Below are positions 32,197-40,925 of a stretch of DNA of 64,000 nucleotides, in pieces (the first letter of the stretch is position 1; every line of letters begins with the position of its first letter). A program made the translations under genes and the position numbers. This DNA comes from Aeoliella straminimaris (GTDB lineage Bacteria > Planctomycetota > Planctomycetia > Pirellulales > Lacipirellulaceae), in contig NZ_JAMXLR010000077.1 in NCBI RefSeq assembly GCF_024054565.1, positions 186,001 through 250,000 on the forward strand, given 5' to 3'. The notes beneath the pieces are model-generated. The model was not told the DNA's origin. It saw only the letters and a list, made by a program, of their open reading frames with translations, and ran no database searches.

Positions 32197-33907
32197 GGCG
32201 AAATGCTGGACAGACTGCGAGTCGCGACGAAACCAACCAGGCAGCCGACAAAGCCACCACCTGCAGCCACGAGCCAGGTTCGGGCACCTGCAGTGTGGCG
32301 GCGGGCAAGGAGACTGGCTGCGTGTTGGCCAGGCCCAAGTTGGACTTCCAGATTGTATAGTCCGCGGCGTCCACCATGCCATTGCCACTGGCGTCGGCAT
32401 GCGTGCCGCTGGTCACCGCGGCACCAAGTGTGTTTCGCCACACGGTATAATCGGCAAGGTCGACCAATCCATCGCGGTTGAAGTCGCCTTCGAGAATACT
32501 CACCGTGACTGCGAACACCATGTCCGAGGCAATCGAGGTCACATTCGGATCGAGGTTGCCCCGCACATGATCAGCATTGGCGGCCAGTCCACCAAACACG
32601 TGCCCCACCACCGTGTCGCCGGCAGGCAACTGGTCGAATTCGATGACGCCGTTGTCGAACGTCGGAATGCCCGGGGCGACGAAGAACTCGCCGTTTGCAC
32701 CCAAACGCAGGTAGTAATCGTGCTCGTCGAGAATCACGGGAAACGCGCCTAGCAGGTGCTGCGTGTATTCGCCCTGGGCGTCGACCACGACGGAGGTGAT
32801 CTGGCTGGTGTTCGGTGCGTCGTCGTCTTGCACGAAGGTGCCGGAGTTCCAGTCGTACTGATTGATGGTGATGCCGCCCATCAGCACCTCGTGCATGGCG
32901 CCGGCCGACTCGGAGTACATCCCAAACTTGGCCGAGTGGTACTGATTCATCGCCTGCTTGAAGGTGCCTGCCAGGTTGGGATCGGCCATCGTGGGGGTGC
33001 CCTGCTCGTCGATCTCTACCGGCACGGTCCACACGCCATCGTCTACGGTAAACACGCCCGACAGGGCCGTCAGTCCCTCGGTGGTGCCGCCACTGCCGTC
33101 GGGCCGCAGCACGGGGAACACGTTTAGGTCGCGGCGGCGGTATTCGTCCACGGGGGGCGTGCTCTCCGCGTCGGTGAAACTCAGCGTCGTGCCGTCGTCC
33201 ACGATTTCGAAACTGCGTATCTGATTGGTGTAGGCCTGGGTTCCGTTCGGATAACCACCCGTCACGTTGTGGCCAAACACCAGATGAATCTTGTCATCCA
33301 GTTCGTACATGGCCCCGCCGGTGACTTCGAAGTGCGAATCGAACACCTGCCGGATGTGATCGCTGGCCGTGCCCGAGCCACCCTGCACCCAGTCGACCAT
33401 GCCAGGCAGGTCGATGGCCGTCAGGGCGTTGATGGTGTCGTTGCCCGTGTAGCCGCCCGTCAGGTAGAGCCGATCGCCCAACTGCACGAACTGGTTGTTG
33501 GTGGTCCCGATGGAAGTGGCTTCGACGGAGCTCAGTCCCGAGTCCTCGTTGTCGTCCGGGTTCAGCGAGCGACGCCACGATTCCCCCGCCACGGGGTCGA
33601 CCACCCACACGTCGTAACTGCGGTAGGCGGGCGGAAAGTTGGTATTGCCCGAGTTGGTAAAGCCATGCAGCCCGTTGGTCCGGCCGGCCACCAGCACCCA
33701 TTTGCCATCGTATTCGGCCGCGGCGTACGACTGCAGTGTGGGCAGTTCGGCCGAACCGAACGAAGTTTCTGCTAGCTGCACTTGATAGGGCAGCACACCG
33801 CCGACCGACACGGGCGAGAACGTACTGGTCTGATGCTGAGCGAAGGTGGTGCTGGCGGAGATCAGGCAGCCGGCCAACAGCAGGGCGGGGCGAGAGCAAT
33901 TCTTCAT
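32189..33907 (-). CDS. Exported kelch-like protein with dockerin-type loops and PEP-CTERM tail
   Basis: 572 residues from the ATG at 33907; an upstream TTG five codons earlier is less likely. Signal peptide MKNCSRPALLLAGCLISASTTFA. The body has beta-propeller-like (kelch-like) segments: AAAEYDGKWVLVAGRTNG, FVQLGDRLYLTGGYTG and MYELDDKIHLVFGHN. Next come two calcium-loop units of dockerin type (DFNRDGLVDLADYTVWRNTLG and DASGNGMVDAADYTIWKSNLG) and a PEP-CTERM tail (VPEPGS, hydrophobic helix, RLAVCPAFRRE). It is therefore a surface-anchored secreted protein. The regulator gene overlaps its 3' end by 8 bp, an unusual coupling of a secreted protein to a DNA-binding regulator. Confidence 0.85.
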   Translation of the reverse strand: MKNCSRPALLLAGCLISASTTFAQHQTSTFSPVSVGGVLPYQVQLAETSFGSAELPTLQSYAAAEYDGKWVLVAGRTNGLHGFTNSGNTNFPPAYRSYDVWVVDPVAGESWRRSLNPDDNEDSGLSSVEATSIGTTNNQFVQLGDRLYLTGGYTGNDTINALTAIDLPGMVDWVQGGSGTASDHIRQVFDSHFEVTGGAMYELDDKIHLVFGHNVTGGYPNGTQAYTNQIRSFEIVDDGTTLSFTDAESTPPVDEYRRRDLNVFPVLRPDGSGGTTEGLTALSGVFTVDDGVWTVPVEIDEQGTPTMADPNLAGTFKQAMNQYHSAKFGMYSESAGAMHEVLMGGITINQYDWNSGTFVQDDDAPNTSQITSVVVDAQGEYTQHLLGAFPVILDEHDYYLRLGANGEFFVAPGIPTFDNGVIEFDQLPAGDTVVGHVFGGLAANADHVRGNLDPNVTSIASDMVFAVTVSILEGDFNRDGLVDLADYTVWRNTLGAAVTSGTHADASGNGMVDAADYTIWKSNLGLANTQPVSLPAATLQVPEPGSWLQVVALSAAWLVSSRLAVCPAFRRE

Positions 33908-34248
33908 GGACGCGCAAGACAAGGAGGAGGCTCTGGGGGGCAGGCGCTGCTGTATCCGACACAGCGCGGCGTGTAGGCGAATCGTTGAACAGCCTATTTT
34001 AGACGAAACAGCCGCAGCTGGCGAAGATTTTGCTCAGCCGGCATTTCCGCGGGTTTTCGCCCGCTCTGCGGCGAGATGAGCGCAGTTTGGCCGTTTGCGA
34101 CCCACCACAAAGCGAAACCGCGACGCCGGCCGGATGGCTGGCGCCGCGGTTTTCACGGTCCCTCATTCGCTTTGTCATTCAACCTGCGGTCGGTGCCAGT
34201 CCCCCCGAATTGACTCCGATGCAGTGGGCGGGCTCGAGAGCCCGATTG
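33908..34248. other. 341-bp intergenic region
   Basis: No gene seen. It holds the terminator for the Tyr-rich gene (34115-34153) and the promoter region of the kelch-like gene. Confidence 0.6.
34115..34153 (-). terminator. Long GC-rich hairpin after the Tyr-rich gene
   Basis: AAACCGCG-A-CGCCGGCC pairs with GGCTGGCG-C-CGCGGTTT, leaving a 4-nt loop GGAT and two small mismatches. On the minus strand it lies 95 bp past the stop at 34249; the minus strand then reads TTTCGCTTTG, a short T-rich tail. Confidence 0.6.
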
Positions 34249-34575
34249 TTAAAAGACGTCGAGAATGAAGTGGTGTCCCGAGTGGTACTTGCGAGGCGAC
34301 GGGTAGTAGTTGTGCCAACGCTTGTTGTAGACCGGAATCCGCATTTCTTGCGGATAGCGGTAGTACAGGCTGTCGGCACTGCGATAGTACTCGCTGCCCC
34401 AATAATTCTGCGGATAGTAGACGTACGGGTAGTGGTAAAAGCGGTTCCAGTCTTGGGTCGTGTACGTATGCCCCCAAGCCCGCCCATACGCCTGCTGGGC
34501 GTCGGCGTTTTGGGCCGACAGTCCGGCAAACAGCATCGCGGCCACGAAGGCGGCGATAGCAAAGCGGCGATGCAT
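34249..34575 (-). CDS. Small exported Tyr-rich protein, planctomycete type
   Basis: 108 residues from the ATG at 34575, preceded by GGGGGAA. The signal peptide MHRRFAIAAFVAAMLFAGLSAQNADA has probable cleavage near residue 27. The mature part has about 20 Tyr among 80 residues (YHYPYVYYPQNYWGSEYYR and DSLYYRYPQEMRIPVYN), plus a His/Trp-rich end (RWHNYYPSPRKYHSGHHF). I recognise the style from planctomycete exported proteins but know no function. A Tyr-rich exported protein could cross-link or coat the envelope; that is speculation. Confidence 0.75.
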   Translation of the reverse strand: MHRRFAIAAFVAAMLFAGLSAQNADAQQAYGRAWGHTYTTQDWNRFYHYPYVYYPQNYWGSEYYRSADSLYYRYPQEMRIPVYNKRWHNYYPSPRKYHSGHHFILDVF

Positions 34576-34932
34576 GGTTCCCCCCGAATGTATCAATGTC
34601 TTGTGCGGGTCATTCCCGGCGGGCTAGTGCTTTGGGTGCTCCTGGCTGCCGGTGCCTATAACATCGGCCGCCAGCGCGACCGGAATTGAGAGAAAATCCG
34701 TCACAACCGTTACAGCCGGACATTTGGGTGGGAGCGTAGGCGAGTCTGGAGCCTTTTGTAAGAGCGACGGAGCCTCAAACGATGGCGCCGGCAAGCGAAT
34801 TGTTGACTCATCGCCGTCCCGGTCTAATACTGCAGACCGCACTTTTGGTCCCGATTCCTGCGGCAACGCACCGGCGGGACGGGGCTACTCTGAGTTGACA
34901 TCTATTTGACGCTGTGACGTGGGAGGCGACCA
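34576..34932. other. 357-bp intergenic region between divergent genes
   Basis: Divergent promoters are expected. No gene or strong structured element seen. The only visible signal is the GGGAGGCG ribosome-binding site just before 34933. Confidence 0.5.
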
Positions 34933-36222
34933 ATGCGAGCGAGTCGATGGGGTTTGTTAATTGTGGCGAATAGCGTACTGGGATCGCTCACAGCGTATGG
35001 CCTGCCGCCCGTCGCCGAAGTGCCGACTCTCCCTGCCGACCATGAAATCGACGGACCTCAAACCAATCACGATGGATTTGGCATCGCAGTTGGCGTTGCC
35101 GGCCAAATCGGCATTGTGGGCCGCCCCTACGCCGATGTTCAATCGGCAGTTGTTGGTGCAGCAACGCTCGTCGATCTTTCCACGGGCGAGTTGCGTGGAA
35201 CCCTTGTTGCCCCCGATGGGGAGTCGGGCGACAACTTCGGCATTTCAGCAGACATCAGTGGTACAACGGCAATCGTTGGTGCTTGGAATCATAGTAGCAA
35301 TGCAATTGGCTCTTCGGGCGCGGCATACCTCTTTGATGTCAGCGACCCGGACAATGCTCTCTTCCAACACAAGCTGGTCGCCTCCGATGCTCAATTGCTG
35401 GATGAGTTGGGAAAGTCGGTGGCCATCGACGGGCACGTCGCTATTGCTGGTGCTGCCGAAAACCAGGAGTCCGCTACTTCTCCCGGCGCGGCCTACGTGT
35501 TCGACACCACACTGGGTACCGAGTTAGCCATACTCACGCCAGACGATGGCGTGATTGGCGACCAGTTTGGTCTCTCGGTCGACGTCTCTGGCAATCTCGC
35601 CGTGGTGAGTAGCAACCGCGCGGCGTATCTGTTTGACGTCGATTCCGGAATGCAGCTCGCCAGGATTAATTCTCCGAGTGAACAATCGGGCGACGGCTTT
35701 GGCAGCTCAGTGGCCATTGATGGGCATACTGTCATCGTGGGAGCTAACGCCGATGATCAAAAGGGAAGTGGAGCCGGCGCTGCCTATTTGTTCGATGTTA
35801 CCGATGTCGGATCGCCCGTGCTTACGTCCACACTTCGCGCGCCGGACCTCGATGAAGTGGCTCTTTTTGGGGGCTCCGTCGATATCGATGGTCAGGTGGC
35901 TGTGGTCGGAGCGAGGGGGGACGGTCGGTTCAGCAATCCCACCGGCGCTGCCTACCTGTTCGACGTGGCGAACGGAGACTTGATCGCGCGAACCGTGGCA
36001 AGCGACCTCGAACCCGATTCCGAGTTTGGTATCAGCGTCGCTATTGATGCGTCCAGGATCCTCGTAGGGTCAGACCTGGGCTCCGACTTCTTGGGCAGAC
36101 CGGGCGCGGTGTTTGTGTACTCCCATCGCGTGCCGGAACCAAGTGCATGGTGCACAATCGGCTCGGCAACTGCGTGTTTGGTCGCAGGGGGGCGGTATCG
36201 CAAACTACGACGGCGGAACTGA
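34933..36222 (+). CDS. Exported FG-GAP-like beta-propeller protein with PEP-CTERM tail
   Basis: 429 residues. GGGAGGCG stands 7 nt before the ATG, and a signal peptide follows (MRASRWGLLIVANSVLGSLTAYG). There are seven or so units of the pattern D.FG.SV.I.G..A.VGA...GAAYLFD, typical of FG-GAP/integrin-like beta-propellers. The C-terminus is VPEPSAW followed by a hydrophobic stretch and RYRKLRRRN, a PEP-CTERM tail with a shorter, Cys- and Gly-containing helix. Likely an exosortase-processed surface protein; ligand unknown. It is convergent with the following TlpA-like gene, the 76-bp gap containing no clear terminator. Confidence 0.85.
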   Translation: MRASRWGLLIVANSVLGSLTAYGLPPVAEVPTLPADHEIDGPQTNHDGFGIAVGVAGQIGIVGRPYADVQSAVVGAATLVDLSTGELRGTLVAPDGESGDNFGISADISGTTAIVGAWNHSSNAIGSSGAAYLFDVSDPDNALFQHKLVASDAQLLDELGKSVAIDGHVAIAGAAENQESATSPGAAYVFDTTLGTELAILTPDDGVIGDQFGLSVDVSGNLAVVSSNRAAYLFDVDSGMQLARINSPSEQSGDGFGSSVAIDGHTVIVGANADDQKGSGAGAAYLFDVTDVGSPVLTSTLRAPDLDEVALFGGSVDIDGQVAVVGARGDGRFSNPTGAAYLFDVANGDLIARTVASDLEPDSEFGISVAIDASRILVGSDLGSDFLGRPGAVFVYSHRVPEPSAWCTIGSATACLVAGGRYRKLRRRN

Positions 36223-36298
36223 CCCTTCGTCAGTGCAGGGCGTCCTGTTGTTCTGGCTCCGCTTACAAGACGTCGATGCATGATGAGAACAACTAACT

Positions 36299-37375
36299 TC
36301 AGTTCTCGTCGGAACTCGCCGCGTCGCCCTTCTCCACCTGCTCCAGCAGCTTCTGTGCGTCGGCGGCGGCTTCGGTGTCGGGATAGTCTTCGATGAGTGC
36401 TTCGAGCATCCCCACCGCCTTCTTCACCGACGAGGCGGTGTTGCGCGAGCCGGTACGGATGGCGGCTGCCAGCTTCTTGGCGGCCTTGTTCTCGTTCTGC
36501 ACTTCCTCCATCTGGCTGACCTGCTCGTGCTTTTCGGCAACGGCCGGGTGCATGGGGTAGCCGTCGTACTTGGCCAGGAACTGCTCGAGCGCTTGGTAGG
36601 CCGGCCAATTTTGTCCCGACTTGAGTTGCTGGCCGATGGCAGCTAGATCGGCGTTCATTGAGGCTTGTACGACGTCGAACAACTGCTTGGCAGCCACCTT
36701 GGTCGGCCCGTCGCCTTCGCGGCCGGCTCGCATGATGGCCCGCGAAGCAGAGCCATAGTTGCTGATTTCGACCTCGTGCCATGCGCGGCGCAAATCTTCC
36801 GGCATGCTGGTTGGGTCGACTAACCAACTGCCACCCTCGGAAGCTGTCGTGGCCGCGTTGTCGAGTTCGTCGGGGTTGGCCCCCTTCCACGTGCCTTTGG
36901 CGGTCAACATGCGGGCCTGGTAAATGTTCTGCAGACTGATGGTCATGCCCAGCGACGATTCTTCGAACGAGCGATCGGTATCGACAATCACGGGCCAGTC
37001 GATGTTGTTTCGCTTCAGGTATCCACGGATCTGATCCGGAGAATTTCCCGAGTTCACGGCAACAAATACCACGGGTTCGTCACGATGCCGTTCGGCCACT
37101 TCCAGGATGTCGGGCCAGCGTCCTTCGCACGTGGGGCATTGCTCTTCGAAATAGTAGAACACGATGCCCTTGCCCTGCAGGCTATCGAGCGACAACGGAC
37201 CGCTGTTGAGCCATTGGTCAGGGGAGGTCGGCAAATCGGCCAACTTGCTGCTGGCGGCCGAGCTCGCTGGGGAAGACGCGGTGGTAGCGGGTTGCTGTCC
37301 CTGAACTCCCACAGGCAGAGCACCAAGACAAAGAGCCAGTACAGCAGCGCAGCTAGCAGGCAAAGAGCGTGACAT
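36299..37375 (-). CDS. Exported TlpA-like thioredoxin-fold protein (tandem paralogue 1)
   Basis: 358 residues. Signal peptide MSRSLPASCAAVLALCLGALPVGVQG. A thioredoxin-like domain follows, with GIVFYYFEEQCPTCEGRWPDI (CPTC redox motif near residue 82) and the cis-Pro region WPVIVDTDRSFEE. The second half is a helical domain rich in Ala/Glu (EDYPDTEAAADAQKLLEQV), reminiscent of a TPR-like end. Its close paralogue lies directly upstream. Both share LPTSPDQWLN, the CPTC core, NSG..P, WPVIVD.DRSFE and SL.NIY. A periplasmic disulfide or redox role is inferred from the fold; the partner is unknown. Confidence 0.82.
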   Translation of the reverse strand: MSRSLPASCAAVLALCLGALPVGVQGQQPATTASSPASSAASSKLADLPTSPDQWLNSGPLSLDSLQGKGIVFYYFEEQCPTCEGRWPDILEVAERHRDEPVVFVAVNSGNSPDQIRGYLKRNNIDWPVIVDTDRSFEESSLGMTISLQNIYQARMLTAKGTWKGANPDELDNAATTASEGGSWLVDPTSMPEDLRRAWHEVEISNYGSASRAIMRAGREGDGPTKVAAKQLFDVVQASMNADLAAIGQQLKSGQNWPAYQALEQFLAKYDGYPMHPAVAEKHEQVSQMEEVQNENKAAKKLAAAIRTGSRNTASSVKKAVGMLEALIEDYPDTEAAADAQKLLEQVEKGDAASSDEN

Positions 37376-37554
37376 GGGAATTACCTGGGGAGATGGGTTG
37401 AGTCGAGTACGTTCGGGCGATGATAACCCCGCTTGAATCAGGGGCCAAGCTTGGACGTCTCCAATCGATAAGACGTTCCTGGTTTTGCTTGAAAACGTCG
37501 GCAGAGTGCGTCGCCGTCGAAGGGGAATAGGTGAGCGGGGGGTTTTTGGTCCTC

Positions 37555-38601
37555 CTATCGCGGCGGTGCATGGGCCGCCGCTGCCGCTTGCGACTCGGCC
37601 ACTTGCTGAAGGAGTCCCTCGGCCTTGCTGGCGGCTTCGGTGTCCGGGTACTCTGTTACGATCTTCGTCAGCATCGTTGTCGCCCGTTTAATAGCGGCCG
37701 GCGAGCCGGCCGAGCCAACACGATAGGCTTGCTGGAGTTTTTGCGCGGCCGTCTGTTCCTGCCGCACGGCGTCGGAGCTCTTGAGTTCCTTGAGTTGTTC
37801 TTCGAGCTGGGGATCGACCTCGTATCCCTGGTAGGCGTCGAGCAGCGAGCCGATCGCCTGATACGCCTGCCACTGTTCACCTTCGCTCAACAACTTGCCG
37901 ATCGCGTCCTGCTCCTCGGCCAGCGACACACCTACCGCGTCGCGCAGGGCCGCAGCCGTTTGCTTCACTTCGTCGCTGCCGCGGCGTTCGTATCGCGAGA
38001 TCATGGGCAGCGCTGCCGAGAAGTTGCCCAACTCCACCAGGCCCCATGCGGGGCGGAGTTCGGGCGGCACCGTGGTGGGCATGACTCGCCACCGGCCGCC
38101 CTTGGCGGCAGCTTCGATGGCGGCCGGCATCTGGCGACGAATGTTGGCTTCCCATTTGCCGTCCGCCTTGCGGATGCGGATGCCGTAGATGTTTTTCAGG
38201 CTGATGGTGCTGCCGAGCACCTGGCGTTCGAACGAGCGATCAATATCGACGATCACCGGCCAGGTGATTTGGTGTTCGCGCAAATATGCGGACAACTCCG
38301 CTGGCGGTGTGCCGGAGTTCACGCCGATCACGACCACAGGATCCAGCGCGTGCTCCTGCGCTTGCTCCAGCAGCGAGGGCCACTTCTTGGCGCAGGTGGG
38401 GCAGTCTTCCTCGAAGAAGTACAGCACGACACCCTTACCACCCAGACGTTCGAGCGACAGCGGGGGGAAGTTCAGCCACTGGTCGGGCGAGGTCGGCAGT
38501 CGGATGTCCGCGCCAATTTCGGCGGGGTCTGCCGCTGCGGCGACATGCATCGTCAAGGCGATCGCCAGACACAAGCATCCACCAAACAATCGCTGAATCA
38601 C
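37555..38601 (-). CDS. Exported TlpA-like thioredoxin-fold protein (tandem paralogue 2)
   Basis: 348 residues. Signal peptide MIQRLFGGCLCLAIALTMHVAAA. The thioredoxin fold has VVLYFFEEDCPTCAKKWP (CPTC), NSGTPPAELSAYLREHQITWPVIVD and SLKNIYGIRI. The long C-terminal helical domain matches that of the neighbour (AYQAIGSLLDAYQGYEVDPQLEEQLKE and TMLTKIVTEYPDTEAASKAEGLL). The 179-bp spacing between the two contains no terminator that I see. Two adjacent copies with identical architecture suggest duplication followed by divergence of the C-terminal domain, possibly for two client proteins. Confidence 0.82.
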   Translation of the reverse strand: MIQRLFGGCLCLAIALTMHVAAAADPAEIGADIRLPTSPDQWLNFPPLSLERLGGKGVVLYFFEEDCPTCAKKWPSLLEQAQEHALDPVVVIGVNSGTPPAELSAYLREHQITWPVIVDIDRSFERQVLGSTISLKNIYGIRIRKADGKWEANIRRQMPAAIEAAAKGGRWRVMPTTVPPELRPAWGLVELGNFSAALPMISRYERRGSDEVKQTAAALRDAVGVSLAEEQDAIGKLLSEGEQWQAYQAIGSLLDAYQGYEVDPQLEEQLKELKSSDAVRQEQTAAQKLQQAYRVGSAGSPAAIKRATTMLTKIVTEYPDTEAASKAEGLLQQVAESQAAAAAHAPPR

Positions 38602-38780
38602 TGCAAGCCTCCCCGGAGTGTGTTCCTACTGGCCGCCTCAGCAGGTCTCATGCTGACTGTCTTGCCTATGACAGTTGAGCACCGATGACCTGCTCGCTAC
38701 CCATGGATGGTACTCGCTTGGGCGCTGCGATGCCACCGACGAGGGAGGAAATGGCCCTGACGCAGTGAAAAAGGGGGATA

Positions 38781-39923
38781 TTACTCGCCCGACGAATGCC
38801 ACTTTTCTACCACCGCTTCCCACAGCGAGCGGCCTGCCACGGCGTTGGTCATGATGACGATGCCCGTGCCGGTTTCGGGGAAGAACTCGCTGTAACAGCG
38901 AAAACCGGTGCCATTCGAACCGCTGTGATAGACCTGCTGGCTCCCATCAACGGATCGCAGTCCCCACCCCAATCCCCACTCAGCCTGCTGGTCGTCGCGA
39001 CGTGAGATCGGTGTCAGCATGCGCGTGCGCATGTCTGCGGAGATCGAATGCGGAGCCGAGCGATCGTCTTGCAGTATCTCTACCAGGAATCGGGCGTAGT
39101 CCTCCGACGTGGTGTACAGCGTGTAGGCGGCGTTCGCGTCGTGGTAGTATTTGCGAATTGGTTTCACGCGACCTTTGCTGTCGTGTCCGCAGGATGCATC
39201 GACGACGAACCGGTCGTCCCACACGTAACGCGTGTGATGGATGTCGAGTGGTTCGATCAACTGCTCGCGCGCCATCTTGTCGAGCCCCACGCCGGATACT
39301 TTTTCTACGGCCCGCTGCAGCATCAGGAACCCTTCACCCGAGTAACAGAACTCAGTGCCAGGATCGAAGGAGATCGCCAGCGGTCCGCCCGACCTCCAAC
39401 CTCCTTCGCGCCAGTTAGGCAGGCCCGTTGTATGGGTGAGCGCCATCTGACCGGTGATCTGCTGTTGACGAGGCTCCGCATCGAGATAATCCTCTTCCAG
39501 GTAGTCGACCAACGAGTGGGACAGATCAAACTGTTGTTGCTCCACCATCTTCAGCAGCAGATACGCGAAGAAAGGTTTGCTCATGGAGCACGCCTCCATC
39601 ACGGTGTCCGGGTCGACTTGATGTTGAGTGCCGGCACAGCGGACTCCATAGCCGCGCGACCACACGAGTTGGCGGTCGTCAATCAGCGAGACCGACACTC
39701 CCGGCACATGGTGCTCCTCCATCAAGCGTGGAATCTGTTCTTCGATCGCAGCGATCTTTGCTGCGACTGCGGGCCGAAGCTGCTGCGGGCCATAGGTCCG
39801 CACCGGCGAACGCAAACTGCTGGCGGTACCAGTGGCTGCCGGTTCTGCGTAACAGGGAGATACAACAAAGAAAGCCAAGCTGCCGATAAGTGCGAGCAGC
39901 CACGGCGATGGACGTTGAGGCAT
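38781..39923 (-). CDS. Exported serine hydrolase of the beta-lactamase / penicillin-binding class C fold
   Basis: 380 residues from the ATG at 39923, with GGAG 8 nt upstream and a signal sequence (WLLALIGSLAFFVVSPCYA). Class C-type motifs: SMSKPF (SxxK, Ser near residue 112), CYSGEGF (in place of the YxN), THTTGLPNW and HSGSNGTGF (HxG in place of KTG). The arrangement matches EstB-type esterases and D-aminopeptidase-like enzymes of the family; cephalosporinase activity is possible but not supported by motif detail. The 157-bp gap to the TlpA gene contains no gene. Confidence 0.85.
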   Translation of the reverse strand: MPQRPSPWLLALIGSLAFFVVSPCYAEPAATGTASSLRSPVRTYGPQQLRPAVAAKIAAIEEQIPRLMEEHHVPGVSVSLIDDRQLVWSRGYGVRCAGTQHQVDPDTVMEACSMSKPFFAYLLLKMVEQQQFDLSHSLVDYLEEDYLDAEPRQQQITGQMALTHTTGLPNWREGGWRSGGPLAISFDPGTEFCYSGEGFLMLQRAVEKVSGVGLDKMAREQLIEPLDIHHTRYVWDDRFVVDASCGHDSKGRVKPIRKYYHDANAAYTLYTTSEDYARFLVEILQDDRSAPHSISADMRTRMLTPISRRDDQQAEWGLGWGLRSVDGSQQVYHSGSNGTGFRCYSEFFPETGTGIVIMTNAVAGRSLWEAVVEKWHSSGE

Positions 39924-40036
39924 AGGGGGACTCCGCGCGAAAACAGACCGACCTGACGATGCGATTCTAACAGGTCGCGGCCCGCAATGCCCAAAGCGTC
40001 GCAAGTGCGCACGCAGAGTGCGATGGTGCGCAAGTG

Positions 40037-40822
40037 CTATTCGGGCGCTTTGCCTTCCAGCAGTTCTTGCTCCCATGTGTCCATCAGGGGCCAGTCGATC
40101 GCACAGGTGCCGAAGTCGGCCATGTGCAGATAGGTTTCCAGCCGGTCGATGGTCTTCTGGATCATCGCGTTGTCTTTACGGAACGCGGGACCGTGGCTGG
40201 GCAGCAGCCATTCGACGTCGCAGTCTTGTATGCGTTTGAGCGACTTGATGAAGTCGACGATGCTGCTTCCGTGATGGGCGTCGATCGCGCCCACCGAACC
40301 ATCGCGGAAGACATTGTCGCCCGACAGTAGCAGGTTGCCCAGGCGGAAGGAAAGTTGCCCATCGGTGTGTCCCGGCGTGTGCCACACGTCGAGCTCCAAA
40401 CTGCCCACGGCAATCTTATCGCCTTCGTCGACGCGGTGTTCGATTTCGACCTTCGGCATGTCGAGGTCGATGCCTTGCGCTTCGATGGCCGCAAACGTCG
40501 CCAGGCGGTCACCCGCTTCCAAATGGACGGCCGCCGCCGGATGGCAGAACACGCTGGCCTTGAGAATTTGTTTCGCCTTGGCCAGTCCCTGGATGTGGTC
40601 CACATCGGCGTGCGATGCAATCAGCCCCACGCACTTGGTGAACGGGAAGTCGAGCTGACGAATGAGTTCCAGCACTTCGTCCACGGCATCTTCGAACCCA
40701 ATGTCGACCAGGGCCCAGTTGTTCTGATCGTCGTAGATCAGATAGACGCTGCAGGTGATTCGCCGCCGCGCCTGGTGGTTGAGCTCGATAACGTGGGGGA
40801 ATAGTGGTTGACGCTGAAGCAT
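40037..40822 (-). CDS. Metallo-beta-lactamase-fold hydrolase with variant HxDxDH site
   Basis: 261 residues. MBL motifs in order: DIGFEDAVDE, SHADVDHIQGL (His-x-Asp-x-Asp-His instead of the classic HxHxDH), TPGHTDG (His), GDNVFRDGS (bridging Asp) and LPSHGPAF (last His). One metal ligand, the second His, is Asp in this protein, which may change the metal or leave a one-metal site. Related proteins with this change exist among glyoxalase II-like MBLs. Specific substrate unknown. It lies 113 bp upstream of the serine hydrolase start. Confidence 0.85.
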   Translation of the reverse strand: MLQRQPLFPHVIELNHQARRRITCSVYLIYDDQNNWALVDIGFEDAVDEVLELIRQLDFPFTKCVGLIASHADVDHIQGLAKAKQILKASVFCHPAAAVHLEAGDRLATFAAIEAQGIDLDMPKVEIEHRVDEGDKIAVGSLELDVWHTPGHTDGQLSFRLGNLLLSGDNVFRDGSVGAIDAHHGSSIVDFIKSLKRIQDCDVEWLLPSHGPAFRKDNAMIQKTIDRLETYLHMADFGTCAIDWPLMDTWEQELLEGKAPE

Positions 40823-40925
40823 AGGTAGTAAACGTACGATGACGGTTGGCGTGTAGAGTGGCCTTAGATGATAGAGGTCCAGCGGCGATTGGGCAACGAG
40901 CCCGATTGCTTACTGCAACCGAATC

